Shown here: positions 8,389 through 16,994 of the stretch, one piece after another | Position numbering within the stretch: position 1 is the stretch's first letter | Layout of the letters: the number at the start of each line of letters is the position of its first letter | Origin: Phytohabitans sp052068095 | GTDB taxonomy: Bacteria > Actinomycetota > Actinomycetes > Mycobacteriales > Micromonosporaceae | DNA length: 64,000 nucleotides | NCBI RefSeq assembly: GCF_052068095.1 | Contig: NZ_JBQHDG010000004.1 | Location: 1 to 64,000 of the forward strand | Reading direction: 5' to 3' | Program-made: the position numbers and the translations under genes | The notes under the pieces: model-generated | Seen by the model: only the letters and a program-made list of their open reading frames with translations | The model's database searches: none | What the model was told of the DNA's origin: nothing

Positions 8389-8542
8389 CTTTGCCATCAG
8401 CGTCGCGCCGCCGGCTCAATGGGGACCGGCTGCCTTCGCCGTGATCCGATCAACGGCCGCTTGAGGTATCACCGCGCCCGCGCCCGCCCCGGACGCCTGC
8501 TCGTGCTGCCGTGTGCCGGTCGTCTCAACCGGGAGGAATGCC
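8389..8542 (+). promoter_or_regulatory. Attenuator region with masked ribosome binding site
   Basis: This is the 154-base spacer between the leader stop and the first enzyme gene. Its 3' end has GGGAGGAA (8531-8538) five bases before the ATG. That site can be sequestered by the anti-Shine-Dalgarno stretch at 8377-8385. A ribosome stalled on the last Cys codons would cover the anti-SD stretch and free the ribosome binding site. Rapid passage under Cys sufficiency would leave it masked. The model is inferred; no folding was computed. Confidence 0.55.
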
Positions 8543-9055
8543 ATGACCGTTGCCGCCGAACCGCTCGCTCCGGTCGACCCCGACGCGTTCCGCGCGCTGC
8601 TGCGCCGGCAGGCCGCGTCGGTCGCCGTGGTGACCGCCGCCGGTGTCCCGCCGGTGGGGTTCACCGCGACCTCGTTCACGTCGGTGTCGCTGCGCCCGCC
8701 GCTGGTGTCGTTCTGTCTGGACCGGGCGTCGTCGAGCTGGCCGACCGTGGCGCGCGCCGGGCACGTCGCGGTGCACCTGCTCGATGCCGATCAGCGGGAT
8801 GTCGCGCGGACGTTCGCGACCAGCGGCATCGACCGGTTCGCCGCGCACCCCGGCTGGCAAGCCGGACCGTACGGGGTGCCCCTGCTGGACGGGACGCTGG
8901 CCTGGCTGCTGTGCCGGGTGACCCAGCGGGTGCTGGCCGGAGACCACGCCGTGGTGCTCGCCGAGCCGGTGGCCGGCGAGCCGGGCGACGGCAGTCCGTT
9001 GCTTTACCACATGGGGCGGTACGCAGCCCTGCACAACGCTTCCGAGGAGTACTGA
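8543..9055 (+). CDS. Flavin reductase family protein (FMN reductase for the monooxygenases)
   Basis: A protein of 170 residues of the FMN-binding split-barrel flavin reductase family. FRALLRRQAASVAVVTA and GVPPVGFTATSFTSVSLRPPLVSFCLDRAS form the FMN-binding strands, and LLYHMGRYAAL closes the barrel. It should use NAD(P)H to make FMNH2 for the two FMN-dependent monooxygenases downstream (11653 and 14232), the role of SsuE or DszD in desulfurisation. ATG 8543 has GGGAGGA at proper spacing; the frame opens earlier at 8513. The stop is immediately followed by the GTG of the next gene, so translation is probably coupled. Confidence 0.88.
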   Translation: MTVAAEPLAPVDPDAFRALLRRQAASVAVVTAAGVPPVGFTATSFTSVSLRPPLVSFCLDRASSSWPTVARAGHVAVHLLDADQRDVARTFATSGIDRFAAHPGWQAGPYGVPLLDGTLAWLLCRVTQRVLAGDHAVVLAEPVAGEPGDGSPLLYHMGRYAALHNASEEY

Positions 9056-10111
9056 GTGTCATCCATTGTGGACCGCCGAACGTTTCTGTCCGCGACTCTG
9101 GGCGCGGTCGCGCTGGGCCTGACCGCCTGCGCCGGCGACGACGAGCCGGACGCGGCACTCGCCGCCGCACCACTCACGGACTCGGTACCGAAGGGCACCG
9201 TGCTCACCGTAGGCGACAAGGAGCACCAGAAGGCGATCGAGTTCTCCGGTCTGGTGGACTCGCTCACGTTCGAGGTCAAGTGGGCCAACATCAGTGGCGG
9301 CCCGCAGACGCTGGAGGCGTTTCGGGCCGACGCGCTCGATATCGGCGCGGTGGCCGACATCCCGCCGATCCACTCGCACTGGACCGGCATCCCCACGAAG
9401 ATCGTGGCGTCCAGGTTCCGCCAGGACCCGCTCGATCACGCCATCTACCGGCTCGGCATCGCCCCAGGCGTCGCGGTCACCACGCTCGCGGACATCCGCG
9501 GCAAGCGGATCGCCTACAGTCCGGGGCAGGCGCAGGGCGCGCTCGTGCTGCGCGTGCTGCACAAGGCCGGACTGTCCAAGCAGGACGTCGAGCTCGTCGA
9601 GCTGCCGAGCACCAACGACGTCTACGGCACCGCACTGGCCAGCCACCAGGTCGACGTGGCGCCGATCGGCGGAGTGCAGATCAAGCGCTACGAGAGCAAG
9701 TACGGCAAGGACGGCGCCAAGACGATCCCGCACGGGCTGCGCGACGACCCCGGCCACTTGTACGCCCCGACCAGCGTGCTCGCCGAACCGGCGAAGGCCG
9801 CCGCCATCCGCCAGTACGTGCGGGTGTGGGCGAAGGCGTGGCGGTGGCGGGAGGCGCACCCGGACGAGTGGATCGAGCGCTACTACGTCAAAGACCAGGG
9901 CCTCACCACCGAAGACGGGAGGTGGATCGTCGAGAACACTGGCCTGGCCGACATCCCGGCCAGCTGGACCGATGCCATCGCCCGACACCAGGAAACCATC
10001 GACCTGCTCGCCAAGGAGACCGGCAACAAGCCGCTCAAGGCCGAGGACCTCTACGACCGTCGGTATGAATCCGTCGCCGCGGACGCGCTCACCGCGGGAG
10101 GTGCCGGATGA
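9056..10111 (+). CDS. ABC transporter substrate-binding lipoprotein, sulfonate type (SsuA-like)
   Basis: A protein of 351 residues with a twin-arginine-like N-terminus (DRRTFLSATLG) ending in a lipobox (LGLTAC). The mature protein has the NMT1/SsuA-like fold. FRADALDIGAVADIPPI recognises the ligand entrance, followed by TLADIRGKRIAYSPGQAQGALVLRVLHKAGL, a typical segment of aliphatic-sulfonate and nitrate/taurine binders. It would capture organosulfur compounds outside the membrane and hand them to the permease encoded next. The GTG start abuts the previous stop (TGAGTG), and its end overlaps the permease start by four bases. Confidence 0.88.
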   Translation: MSSIVDRRTFLSATLGAVALGLTACAGDDEPDAALAAAPLTDSVPKGTVLTVGDKEHQKAIEFSGLVDSLTFEVKWANISGGPQTLEAFRADALDIGAVADIPPIHSHWTGIPTKIVASRFRQDPLDHAIYRLGIAPGVAVTTLADIRGKRIAYSPGQAQGALVLRVLHKAGLSKQDVELVELPSTNDVYGTALASHQVDVAPIGGVQIKRYESKYGKDGAKTIPHGLRDDPGHLYAPTSVLAEPAKAAAIRQYVRVWAKAWRWREAHPDEWIERYYVKDQGLTTEDGRWIVENTGLADIPASWTDAIARHQETIDLLAKETGNKPLKAEDLYDRRYESVAADALTAGGAG

Positions 10112-10947
10112 CCGCCTCGGTTCTCACCCCGCCGCGGGCGGCGACGACGACGGTGCCCGCCCGCAAGCCGCGGCGCCGGCTCGGACCCGGGCGGCCGATC
10201 CCGTTCGGGGCGGCGGTCGGCCCGTTGCTACTTCTGACAGTGTGGACGGTCGGCTCGGCGACCGGCTGGATCGACTCACGTACCCTGTCGGCGCCATGGA
10301 CCGTCGTCACGACGGCGGGTGACCTCGTCGCGGACGGCCGGCTGCCGGACAACCTCGCGGTCTCCGCCCGCCGGGCCGGTCTGGGCCTGGCGATCGGCAC
10401 GGCGGTCGGCACCGTCATGGCCGTCATCTCCGGCCTGAGCCGCTGGGGTGAGGCCATCCTCGACGGGCCGATCCAGATCAAGCGGGCGATCCCGGCCCTC
10501 GCCCTGGTGCCGCTGCTCATCCTGTGGCTCGGCATCGGCGAGCAGATGAAGGTCACGACCATCACCCTCGGTGTGTTCGTGCCGGTCTACATCCACACCC
10601 ACAACGGGCTACGCGGCATCGACAGCCGGTACGTCGAGTTGGGCGAGTCGATGCGGCTGCGTCCGAGTGTGTTCGTCCGGCGGATCGTCCTGCCCGGTGC
10701 GCTGCCGGGGTTCCTGCTCGGCATGCGCTTCGCGGTCGTGGGCGCGTGGCTGTCCCTTGTGGTCGTCGAGCAGATCAACTCGACCAGTGGCATCGGCTAC
10801 ATGATGGACCTGGCCCGTGAGTACGGCCAGACCGACGTCATCATCGTCGGCCTGGTGCTGTACGGGCTGCTCGGTCTGCTCTCCGACGGCGCCGTCCGAC
10901 TCGTGCAAAGGAGGGCGCTGTCGTGGCGACGCACACTGGCGGACTGA
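10108..10947 (+). CDS. ABC transporter permease, sulfonate type (SsuC-like)
   Basis: A 279-residue inner-membrane protein with about six helices. It has the conserved permease loop for ATPase contact, DSRYVELGESMRLRPSVFVRRIVLPGALPGFLLGMRFAV (EAA motif type). This is the layout of SsuC/TauC permeases. It overlaps the substrate-binding gene (ATGA) and the ATPase gene (25 bases), so the three importer genes are tightly coupled. The N-terminus has a basic cytoplasmic segment (RKPRRRLG) before the first helix. Confidence 0.9.
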   Translation: MTASVLTPPRAATTTVPARKPRRRLGPGRPIPFGAAVGPLLLLTVWTVGSATGWIDSRTLSAPWTVVTTAGDLVADGRLPDNLAVSARRAGLGLAIGTAVGTVMAVISGLSRWGEAILDGPIQIKRAIPALALVPLLILWLGIGEQMKVTTITLGVFVPVYIHTHNGLRGIDSRYVELGESMRLRPSVFVRRIVLPGALPGFLLGMRFAVVGAWLSLVVVEQINSTSGIGYMMDLAREYGQTDVIIVGLVLYGLLGLLSDGAVRLVQRRALSWRRTLAD

Positions 10948-11651
10948 CCGCCACCCACACCGTCCATGTACAGGGACTGGTGCGCGGCTTCGGTGACCGC
11001 GCCGTCCTGAATGGACTGGATCTGCGGATCGCCGGTGGCGAGTTCGTGGCACTGCTGGGCCGCAGCGGGTCCGGCAAGAGTACTCTGCTGCGCGCCCTGG
11101 CCGGGCTGGACCGTGACGTGGCCGGCTCCGGCCTGGTCGAGGTGCCGGAGAAGTCGTCGGTCGTGTTCCAGGACGCCCGGCTCCTGCCCTGGCAGCGCGT
11201 CCTGGACAACGTCATCCTCGGCCTGGGCGGGCCGGACGCCCACGAGCGGGGCCGCGCGGCGCTCGCCGAGGTCGGCCTGTCCGGGCGGGAGCGGTCCTGG
11301 CCCAACGAACTGTCCGGCGGAGAGCAGCAGCGGGTGGCGCTGGCCCGGTCCCTGGTCTCCGAGCCGGAGCTCCTGCTGGCCGACGAGCCGTTCGGCGCCC
11401 TCGACGCGCTGACCCGGATCAAGATGCACGGCCTGCTGCGCGAACTGTGCGCCCGGCACCGGCCCACCGTCCTCCTGGTCACCCACGACGTCGACGAGGC
11501 CATCACGCTGGCCGACCGGATCGTCCTGCTCGACGCCGGCCGCATCGCGGTCGAGCAGGCCATCGACCTGCCGGCGCCGCGCTCGCACCGGCAGCCACGG
11601 TTTCTGGCGTACCGCGAATCATTGCTGAACGCCCTCGGCGTGGAGGAATGA
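10923..11651 (+). CDS. ABC transporter ATP-binding protein, sulfonate type (SsuB-like)
   Basis: A protein of 242 residues with a complete ABC ATPase domain: Walker A GRSGSGKST, Q-loop SVVFQDARLLPW, signature LSGGEQQR, Walker B LLLADEPFGALD and switch His in LLVTHDVDEA. The short Q-loop region and sequence class match sulfonate/nitrate/taurine importers. The start is a GTG with AAAGGAGG eight bases upstream, lying inside the end of the permease gene. It powers the importer formed with the two preceding genes. Confidence 0.92.
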   Translation: MATHTGGLTATHTVHVQGLVRGFGDRAVLNGLDLRIAGGEFVALLGRSGSGKSTLLRALAGLDRDVAGSGLVEVPEKSSVVFQDARLLPWQRVLDNVILGLGGPDAHERGRAALAEVGLSGRERSWPNELSGGEQQRVALARSLVSEPELLLADEPFGALDALTRIKMHGLLRELCARHRPTVLLVTHDVDEAITLADRIVLLDAGRIAVEQAIDLPAPRSHRQPRFLAYRESLLNALGVEE

Positions 11652-11652
11652 C

Positions 11653-12984
11653 ATGCTGCATCTGAACGCGTTCCTGATGGGCGTCGGCCACCACGAGGCC
11701 GCGTGGCGGCTGCCGGAAAGCGACCCGTTCGCACAAACCGACGTCGAGCACTTCAAACGCCTGGCCCGGATCGCCGAACGCGGCAAACTCGATTCTCTGT
11801 TTCTGGCCGACAGCCCGGTGCTGTGGAACAGCATCGGACGGCGGCCGGCCGGCACCCTCGAACCCACCGTGCTGCTCACCGCGCTCGCCGCGGCCACCGA
11901 CCACATCGGACTGATCGCGACCGCGTCGACCACGTACAACGAGCCGTTCAACCTGGCCCGCCGGTTCGCGTCGCTGGACCACATCAGCGGCGGCCGGGCC
12001 GGCTGGAACATCGTCACCACCGCGGGCGTCGAGGCGGCCCGCAACTTCAACCTCGACGAGCTGCCCGCCCACCGCGACCGGTACGAGCGGGCGGCCGAGT
12101 TCGTCGAGGTGTCGCTCAAGCTGTGGGACAGCTGGGACGACGCCGCGCCGCTCGGCGACAAGGACGCCGGCCGGTGGGGAGACGACGACCTGCTGTACCC
12201 GCCCAACCACCGCGGACGGTACTTCCGGGTGGCCGGCCCGCTCAACGTGCCCCGCTCGCCCCAGGGCTACCCGCTGCTCGTCCAGGCCGGCTCGTCGGAG
12301 GACGGCAAGGTGCTGGCCGCCCGGTACGCCGAGGCGGTATTCACCGCGCAGCAAACGCTCGCCGAGGCGCAAGCGTTCTACCGCGACCTCAAGCGCCGGG
12401 CCGCCCTCCTCGGCCGGGAGCCGGACAGCGTCAAGATCCTGCCCGGCATCGTCCCGGCCATCGGCGCCACCGAGGCCGAGGCACGGGCGCTGGAAGACGA
12501 GCTGGATCGGCTGATCAAGCCCGAGTACGCCCGGCAGCAGCTCGCCACCACGCTGCGCGTCGCCCCCGAAGACCTCGACCTCGACTCCGAACTCCCCGCC
12601 GACCTGCCCGGCGAAGACCAGATCGAGGGCGCCAAGAGCCGGTACACGCTCATCGTCACCCTGGCCCGCCGCGAGCGGCTGACCGTACGCCAACTCATCG
12701 GCCGGCTCGGCGGCGGCCGCGGACACCGCACCTTCGCCGGGACGCCCGAACAGGTCGCCGACGCCATCGAGCAGTGGTACCGCGGCGGCGCGGCCGACGG
12801 GTTCAACATCATGCCGCCGGTGCTGCCGTCCGGATTGGAGACGTTCGTCGACCACGTCGTGCCGATCCTCCAGCGGCGCGGCCTGTTCCGCGCCGAATAC
12901 ACCGGGAGAACCTTGCGCGACCACTACGGGCTCGCCCGCCCGGCCAACCAGTCCACCCGGCAGCCCGCGACCGCATCCCGTTGA
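11653..12984 (+). CDS. NtaA/SnaA/DszA-type FMN-dependent monooxygenase
   Basis: A 443-residue bacterial luciferase-like TIM-barrel enzyme. The N-terminal strand LHLNAFLMGVGHHEAAWRLP is the usual start of the NtaA/SnaA/DszA/DmoA group, followed by KLDSLFLADSP and the FMN-site segments TASTTYNEPFNLARRFASLDHISGGRAGWNIVTT. Such enzymes use FMNH2 and oxygen to oxidise organosulfur or chelator substrates (dibenzothiophene sulfone, dimethyl sulfide, nitrilotriacetate). Placed between a sulfonate importer and an SsuD-like gene, it most likely releases sulfite from an organosulfur compound. Its exact substrate is unknown. GGAGG lies six bases upstream. Confidence 0.88.
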   Translation: MLHLNAFLMGVGHHEAAWRLPESDPFAQTDVEHFKRLARIAERGKLDSLFLADSPVLWNSIGRRPAGTLEPTVLLTALAAATDHIGLIATASTTYNEPFNLARRFASLDHISGGRAGWNIVTTAGVEAARNFNLDELPAHRDRYERAAEFVEVSLKLWDSWDDAAPLGDKDAGRWGDDDLLYPPNHRGRYFRVAGPLNVPRSPQGYPLLVQAGSSEDGKVLAARYAEAVFTAQQTLAEAQAFYRDLKRRAALLGREPDSVKILPGIVPAIGATEAEARALEDELDRLIKPEYARQQLATTLRVAPEDLDLDSELPADLPGEDQIEGAKSRYTLIVTLARRERLTVRQLIGRLGGGRGHRTFAGTPEQVADAIEQWYRGGAADGFNIMPPVLPSGLETFVDHVVPILQRRGLFRAEYTGRTLRDHYGLARPANQSTRQPATASR

Positions 12985-12996
12985 GGAGGGACCAGC

Positions 12997-14232
12997 ATGA
13001 ACCCGCCGACCTTTCGCGTCTGGCGCCGTTGCGCGGCCGGTATCGCCGCGGCCGCGTTGGTCGCCGGCATCTCCGCCGCACCCGCCGCAGCCGCGTCCAC
13101 TGTGGATGTCGCGGTCGAATGGTACGACGTCACCGCCGCCACCGTCGCCACCGGCACCCGGCCGCAGGTCACCAGCAGCCGCGCATGGGCGATCAGCTGG
13201 CTCGCCGCCGCCCGCGCCGTCCGCACCGCGCCCGCCGGGACACTTCGCCACTACCAGGACGCCGCGCTCGCATCCGCCGTCCACACCGCGCTGACCACCC
13301 TGATACCCGAAGGCACGGCCGCCCTCGACGCCGCGCTGCGGACCACATTGGACCGGATCCCGGACGGGCGGGCCAAGGAGCGCGCCACCGCCGCCGGCCA
13401 GGCCCAAGCCCGCTCCCTGCTCGCCCAGCGAGCCGGCGACAGGCTCGACCCCGCCTCCGTCAACCCGCCATACGCCACGCCCGATCCCGCTCCAGGCGTC
13501 TGGCAACCAACCCCGCCGAGCTTCACCGCCGCCCAGCAGACCGGCGCCCGGTTCGCCACGCCGTTTCTGCTCGACCGCGCCGATCTGTACCGGCCCGAGC
13601 CACCGCCCGCGCTGGACTCACAGCGGTACCGCGCGGACCTCGCCGAGGTCCGTGCGTACGGTGCCGCCGACAGCGCCGTACGCACACCGCGACAGACCGA
13701 CACGGCCACGTTCTGGCTCGGCTCCTCGCTGACCCTCTACACCGGAGTCCTGCGCGCCGCGCTCGCCCAATCCACCCGCCCGGTCGCCTGGCGGGCCGGC
13801 CTGGTCGCCATCTTCCACGTCGCGCTCGTCGACACCCAGATCGCCACGTCCGACACCAAGTACGCGTACCTGCGCTGGCGCCCGGTCACCGCCATCCGGA
13901 CCGGCGCCGACCGTGATCCACAGTGGACGCCACTGCATCCGACCCCCGCGCACCCGGACTACCCCAGCGGGCACAACACCTACTCCGGCGCCGCCGAACA
14001 GGTGCTCACCGCCCTTGTCGGCCCAAGAGCTCGCGAGCCCTACACCCTCACCAGCCCCAGCCAGCCCGGCGCCACGCGCACCTACACCGACTGGCGGCGC
14101 CCCACCGAGGAGAACATCGACGCCCGGGTCTGGTCCGGCATCCACACCCGCACCGCGGACGAGGTCGGCGTCCGGCTCGGACGTGACGTCGCCGCACACA
14201 CCGTACGCAACGCGGCGAGGTTGTTCCGCTGA
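12997..14232 (+). CDS. Vanadium-dependent haloperoxidase-like (PAP2-fold) secreted protein
   Basis: A protein of 411 residues with a signal peptide (about residues 1-33). The C-terminal half has the three-part PAP2/vanadate-binding signature: KYAYLRWRPVTAIR (Lys and Arg), YPSGHNTYSGAA (Ser-Gly-His) and RVWSGIHTRTADE (Arg and His). The arrangement is that of vanadium-dependent haloperoxidases rather than membrane PAP2 phosphatases, because there are no membrane helices. Both folds bind vanadate or phosphate in the same pocket, so activity may be peroxidase or phosphatase. Its place inside a sulfonate operon is odd. The stop overlaps the next start by one base. Confidence 0.85.
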   Translation: MNPPTFRVWRRCAAGIAAAALVAGISAAPAAAASTVDVAVEWYDVTAATVATGTRPQVTSSRAWAISWLAAARAVRTAPAGTLRHYQDAALASAVHTALTTLIPEGTAALDAALRTTLDRIPDGRAKERATAAGQAQARSLLAQRAGDRLDPASVNPPYATPDPAPGVWQPTPPSFTAAQQTGARFATPFLLDRADLYRPEPPPALDSQRYRADLAEVRAYGAADSAVRTPRQTDTATFWLGSSLTLYTGVLRAALAQSTRPVAWRAGLVAIFHVALVDTQIATSDTKYAYLRWRPVTAIRTGADRDPQWTPLHPTPAHPDYPSGHNTYSGAAEQVLTALVGPRAREPYTLTSPSQPGATRTYTDWRRPTEENIDARVWSGIHTRTADEVGVRLGRDVAAHTVRNAARLFR

Positions 14233-15281
14233 TGAGCGCCAAGTTCCTGTGGTACATCCCGAACCAGGCCCAGCCCGGTCACCGCGGCGACGACGTCGCG
14301 CCAGACCACAACAGCCTGGCCACGCTCACCAGCCACGCCAAGGCCCTCGAGGAGCACGGCTGGGCCGGAGCGCTCATCGGCACCGGCTGGGGACGACCGG
14401 ACACCTTCACGGTCGCCGCCGCGCTGGCCGCGCAGACCACCACCTTCCAGCCGCTGATCGCGATCCGGCCCGGGTACTGGCGACCAGCCAACTTCGCCTC
14501 CGCCGCCGCGACCCTGCACCACCTCACCGGCGGTCGGGTACTGGTCAACATCGTCTCCGGCAAGGACAACCTGGCAGCGTACGGCGACCGCGAAGGCGAC
14601 CAGGCCCACCGCTACGCCCGCACCAAAGAGTTCATCCAGGTCGTGCGCAGGCTCTGGACCGAGGAAGGCGTCACCTACCAGGGCGAGCACTTCAGCGTCA
14701 CGGGCGCCACGGTGGTGCCACGACTGACCGAGCCACCACGGCTCTACTTCGGCGGCGCGTCCGAGGCCGCCGAGAAGGTCGCCGCCACCGAGGCCGACGT
14801 CCAGCTCTTCTGGGGCGAACCGCTCGACGGCGTGGCCGAGCGGATCGAGCGCCTCAAGCGCCTCGGCGAGAAGTGGGGACGCGAGCACGCCCCACTCGAG
14901 TTCGGCCTACGGGTCACCACCCTGGTACGGGACACCACCGAACAGGCGTGGGCCGACGCCGAAGCCAAGGTCGCGCGGATGGCCAACGGCAACGGCGCCT
15001 TTCCACCCGACCCGCTCCGGCGGGCGGCCGTCGGGCAGCAGCGGCTGCTCGATCTCGCCGCGCGTGGCGAGGTGCTCGACGACAATCTCTACACCGCACC
15101 GGGCCGGTTCGGTGGCGGCGGAGCGGGCACCACGTGGCTGGTCGGCTCGGCCGAAGACGTCGCGAGGTCGCTGCGCAAGTACCAGAGCCTCGGCATCACC
15201 CACCTCGTCCTCTCCGACACGCCGTACTTGCCGGAGATCAAGCGCCAGGGCGACCAGCTGCTACCTCTGCTCGGCGGCTGA
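14232..15281 (+). CDS. SsuD-like FMN-dependent alkanesulfonate monooxygenase (LLM class)
   Basis: A 349-residue luciferase-like monooxygenase of the SsuD type. It has the N-terminal KFLWYIPNQ strand and TTFQPLIAIRPGYWRPANFASAAATLHHLTGGRVLVNIVSGKD, covering the FMN phosphate region and sulfonate-binding Arg. The later RYARTKEFIQVVRRLWTEEGVTYQGEHFSV is characteristic of SsuD. It should cleave alkanesulfonates to aldehyde and sulfite with FMNH2 from the flavin reductase at 8543. It is the last gene of the operon and is followed by a strong hairpin. The ATG overlaps the previous TGA by one base. Confidence 0.9.
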   Translation: MSAKFLWYIPNQAQPGHRGDDVAPDHNSLATLTSHAKALEEHGWAGALIGTGWGRPDTFTVAAALAAQTTTFQPLIAIRPGYWRPANFASAAATLHHLTGGRVLVNIVSGKDNLAAYGDREGDQAHRYARTKEFIQVVRRLWTEEGVTYQGEHFSVTGATVVPRLTEPPRLYFGGASEAAEKVAATEADVQLFWGEPLDGVAERIERLKRLGEKWGREHAPLEFGLRVTTLVRDTTEQAWADAEAKVARMANGNGAFPPDPLRRAAVGQQRLLDLAARGEVLDDNLYTAPGRFGGGGAGTTWLVGSAEDVARSLRKYQSLGITHLVLSDTPYLPEIKRQGDQLLPLLGG

Positions 15282-15310
15282 GCCGCCGGCCGCCCGCTCG
15301 CTCAGGCCGA

Positions 15311-15350
15311 GGTCCGGAGCGCCGCCGAGACAACGGTGGCGCTCCGGACC
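15311..15350. terminator. Terminator hairpin between convergent units
   Basis: GGTCCGGAGCGCC pairs perfectly with GGCGCTCCGGACC, extended by GCC/GGT inside the loop. It ends the sulfonate operon and can serve the convergent M23 gene as well. Confidence 0.85.
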
Positions 15351-15362
15351 CGTAGCGTTCGG

Positions 15363-16820
15363 TCAGCCGGCGAGTTTGGTGGTCGTGATGGTGTTCCAGG
15401 GGTTCCAGGTGCCGTTGTAGATCTTTTGGATCAGGTGGTGGTTGGTGTTGGCGGCGAAGATGTCGTAGCGGCCGGGGTCGGGGTTGACGGCGGTGGGTGC
15501 GGCGGTGAGTACGCCGCCGAGGTCGTTCCACCCGGTCCACGCCGTGCCGTCGTAGATCTTGTGGACGAGGTGGTGGTCCGAGTCGGTGGCGAACACGTCG
15601 TACCGGTCACCGCGACGGGTCACCGACGGGGCGGAGGTGAGGTAGCCGCCCAGGTCGTTCCAGTTCGACCAGTTGCCGTCGCCGTAGTAGACCTTCTGCA
15701 CCATGTGGTGGTCGGTGTCGGTGGCGAACACGTCGTACCGGCCACCGACGGAGACCACGTCCGGGGCCGAGCGCAGCACCCCGCCCAGGTCGTTCCAGGC
15801 CGACCACTGGCCACCGGCGTAGATCTTCTGGACCAGGTGGTAGTCGGTGTCGACACCGAAGACGTCGAACCGCCCGGGCGACGGGTTGACCACGCTGATG
15901 CCGTAGTGCAGAACACCACCGAGGTGTTCCCAGGCCGACCAGGAACCGCCCTGGTAGATGCGGTGGATGAGTTGATGGTTCGAGCCGATGGCGAATACGT
16001 CGTAGCGTCCGGACGAGTCGACCGTGACCGCGGCGGCGGAGATGACCGGCCCACCCAGGTCCGTCGGCCCGTGCCAACGACCATCCTGACTATTCAGATA
16101 CGTCCACTGCAACAGCCGGTTGTCCGCGGTACGCCCGAACACGTCGTACCTGTCTCCCCGGGTGACCGCTGACACCGCCCCCACCAGCTGCGCCGGCGGC
16201 GGCGGTGGCGGCGGCTCGACCACCACGTTGTTGTACGCGGCGACGAGCAGCGGCTGGAGGTTGACGAACGGATAGGCGGCGCAGGCTGACCCGGAGCACG
16301 AAGGCCGTGACGTGTAAGGCGGCGGCAGCATGTCGATATGCAGGTGGGGTTGCGTGCCCACGGCATGGGCGGACGTTCCGACGTAGCCGATGAGGGTCCC
16401 ACGCGCCACGCGCTGGCCATCGGTGACCGCCAACCCAGGCGAGTGATGCATGTGTGCCAGGTACCAGATGTCGCCCTCGTCATCGCGAATCTGGACCCGG
16501 CTGCCGACGCCGGACGATGCCAGCGTCGCGCTGATGACGGTGCCGGACACCGGTGACACCACTCGCGTGCCGGTGGGAGCGAAGATGTCGGCGGCGTTGT
16601 AGTCGTGATGGCAGTTGCCTTGACTCGCGAAGCACCATCGCAGGGGCGACTGCGACTCGATGACCGATTTTGGCGCGTCGAGCGGAAACGTGATCGTGCT
16701 CGGCACGGCCGACGCGGCCGTTGCCACGGCCTGGCTACCCAACAACGCCACCACCGCGAGCACAATCATGAGCACTCTTCGATCGCGGAACCACCCGACG
16801 AACGATCCTCTTGTTGTCAT
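15363..16820 (-). CDS. Secreted M23 metallopeptidase with PLL-like beta-propeller lectin domain
   Basis: A protein of 485 residues. After the signal peptide comes an M23 (lysostaphin-type) domain, about residues 65-190. Its zinc ligands are visible in NCHHDYNAADIFAPTGT and in the HLHID motif, with GTVISATLASSGVGSRVQIRD between. A Pro-rich linker (eight consecutive Pro) follows. Then come six or seven repeats with the core GRYDVFATDTDHHLVQKIY...WSAWNDLGG, the pattern of PLL/tachylectin-like propellers that bind sugars. It probably attaches to and cleaves peptidoglycan, its own or a competitor's. The repeat unit is nearly identical at DNA level in places (for example around 15588 and 15721). 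AGGAGG precedes ATG 16820. Confidence 0.88.
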   Translation of the reverse strand: MTTRGSFVGWFRDRRVLMIVLAVVALLGSQAVATAASAVPSTITFPLDAPKSVIESQSPLRWCFASQGNCHHDYNAADIFAPTGTRVVSPVSGTVISATLASSGVGSRVQIRDDEGDIWYLAHMHHSPGLAVTDGQRVARGTLIGYVGTSAHAVGTQPHLHIDMLPPPYTSRPSCSGSACAAYPFVNLQPLLVAAYNNVVVEPPPPPPPAQLVGAVSAVTRGDRYDVFGRTADNRLLQWTYLNSQDGRWHGPTDLGGPVISAAAVTVDSSGRYDVFAIGSNHQLIHRIYQGGSWSAWEHLGGVLHYGISVVNPSPGRFDVFGVDTDYHLVQKIYAGGQWSAWNDLGGVLRSAPDVVSVGGRYDVFATDTDHHMVQKVYYGDGNWSNWNDLGGYLTSAPSVTRRGDRYDVFATDSDHHLVHKIYDGTAWTGWNDLGGVLTAAPTAVNPDPGRYDIFAANTNHHLIQKIYNGTWNPWNTITTTKLAG

Positions 16821-16994
16821 CAACTCCACCTCCTGAAGCTTGGCAATGTGTCGTACCGCGGAGAGCATCAATGGCGGCCGTCATCGGACCGGTACCGATC
16901 CGGTCAGCCATCCGGTATCTGACTGGTGCGACCCGCGGCTGGGCGACGCGTGCGAGCATGGGCCGGACCGGTACCGGCGTCCGGGGGGAGGGGT

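Noticed and set aside
15400..15960. Tandem repeats suggesting a CRISPR array or VNTR
   Set aside because: The repeats are the codons of the lectin blades of the M23 protein, with irregular unit length and intact reading frame.
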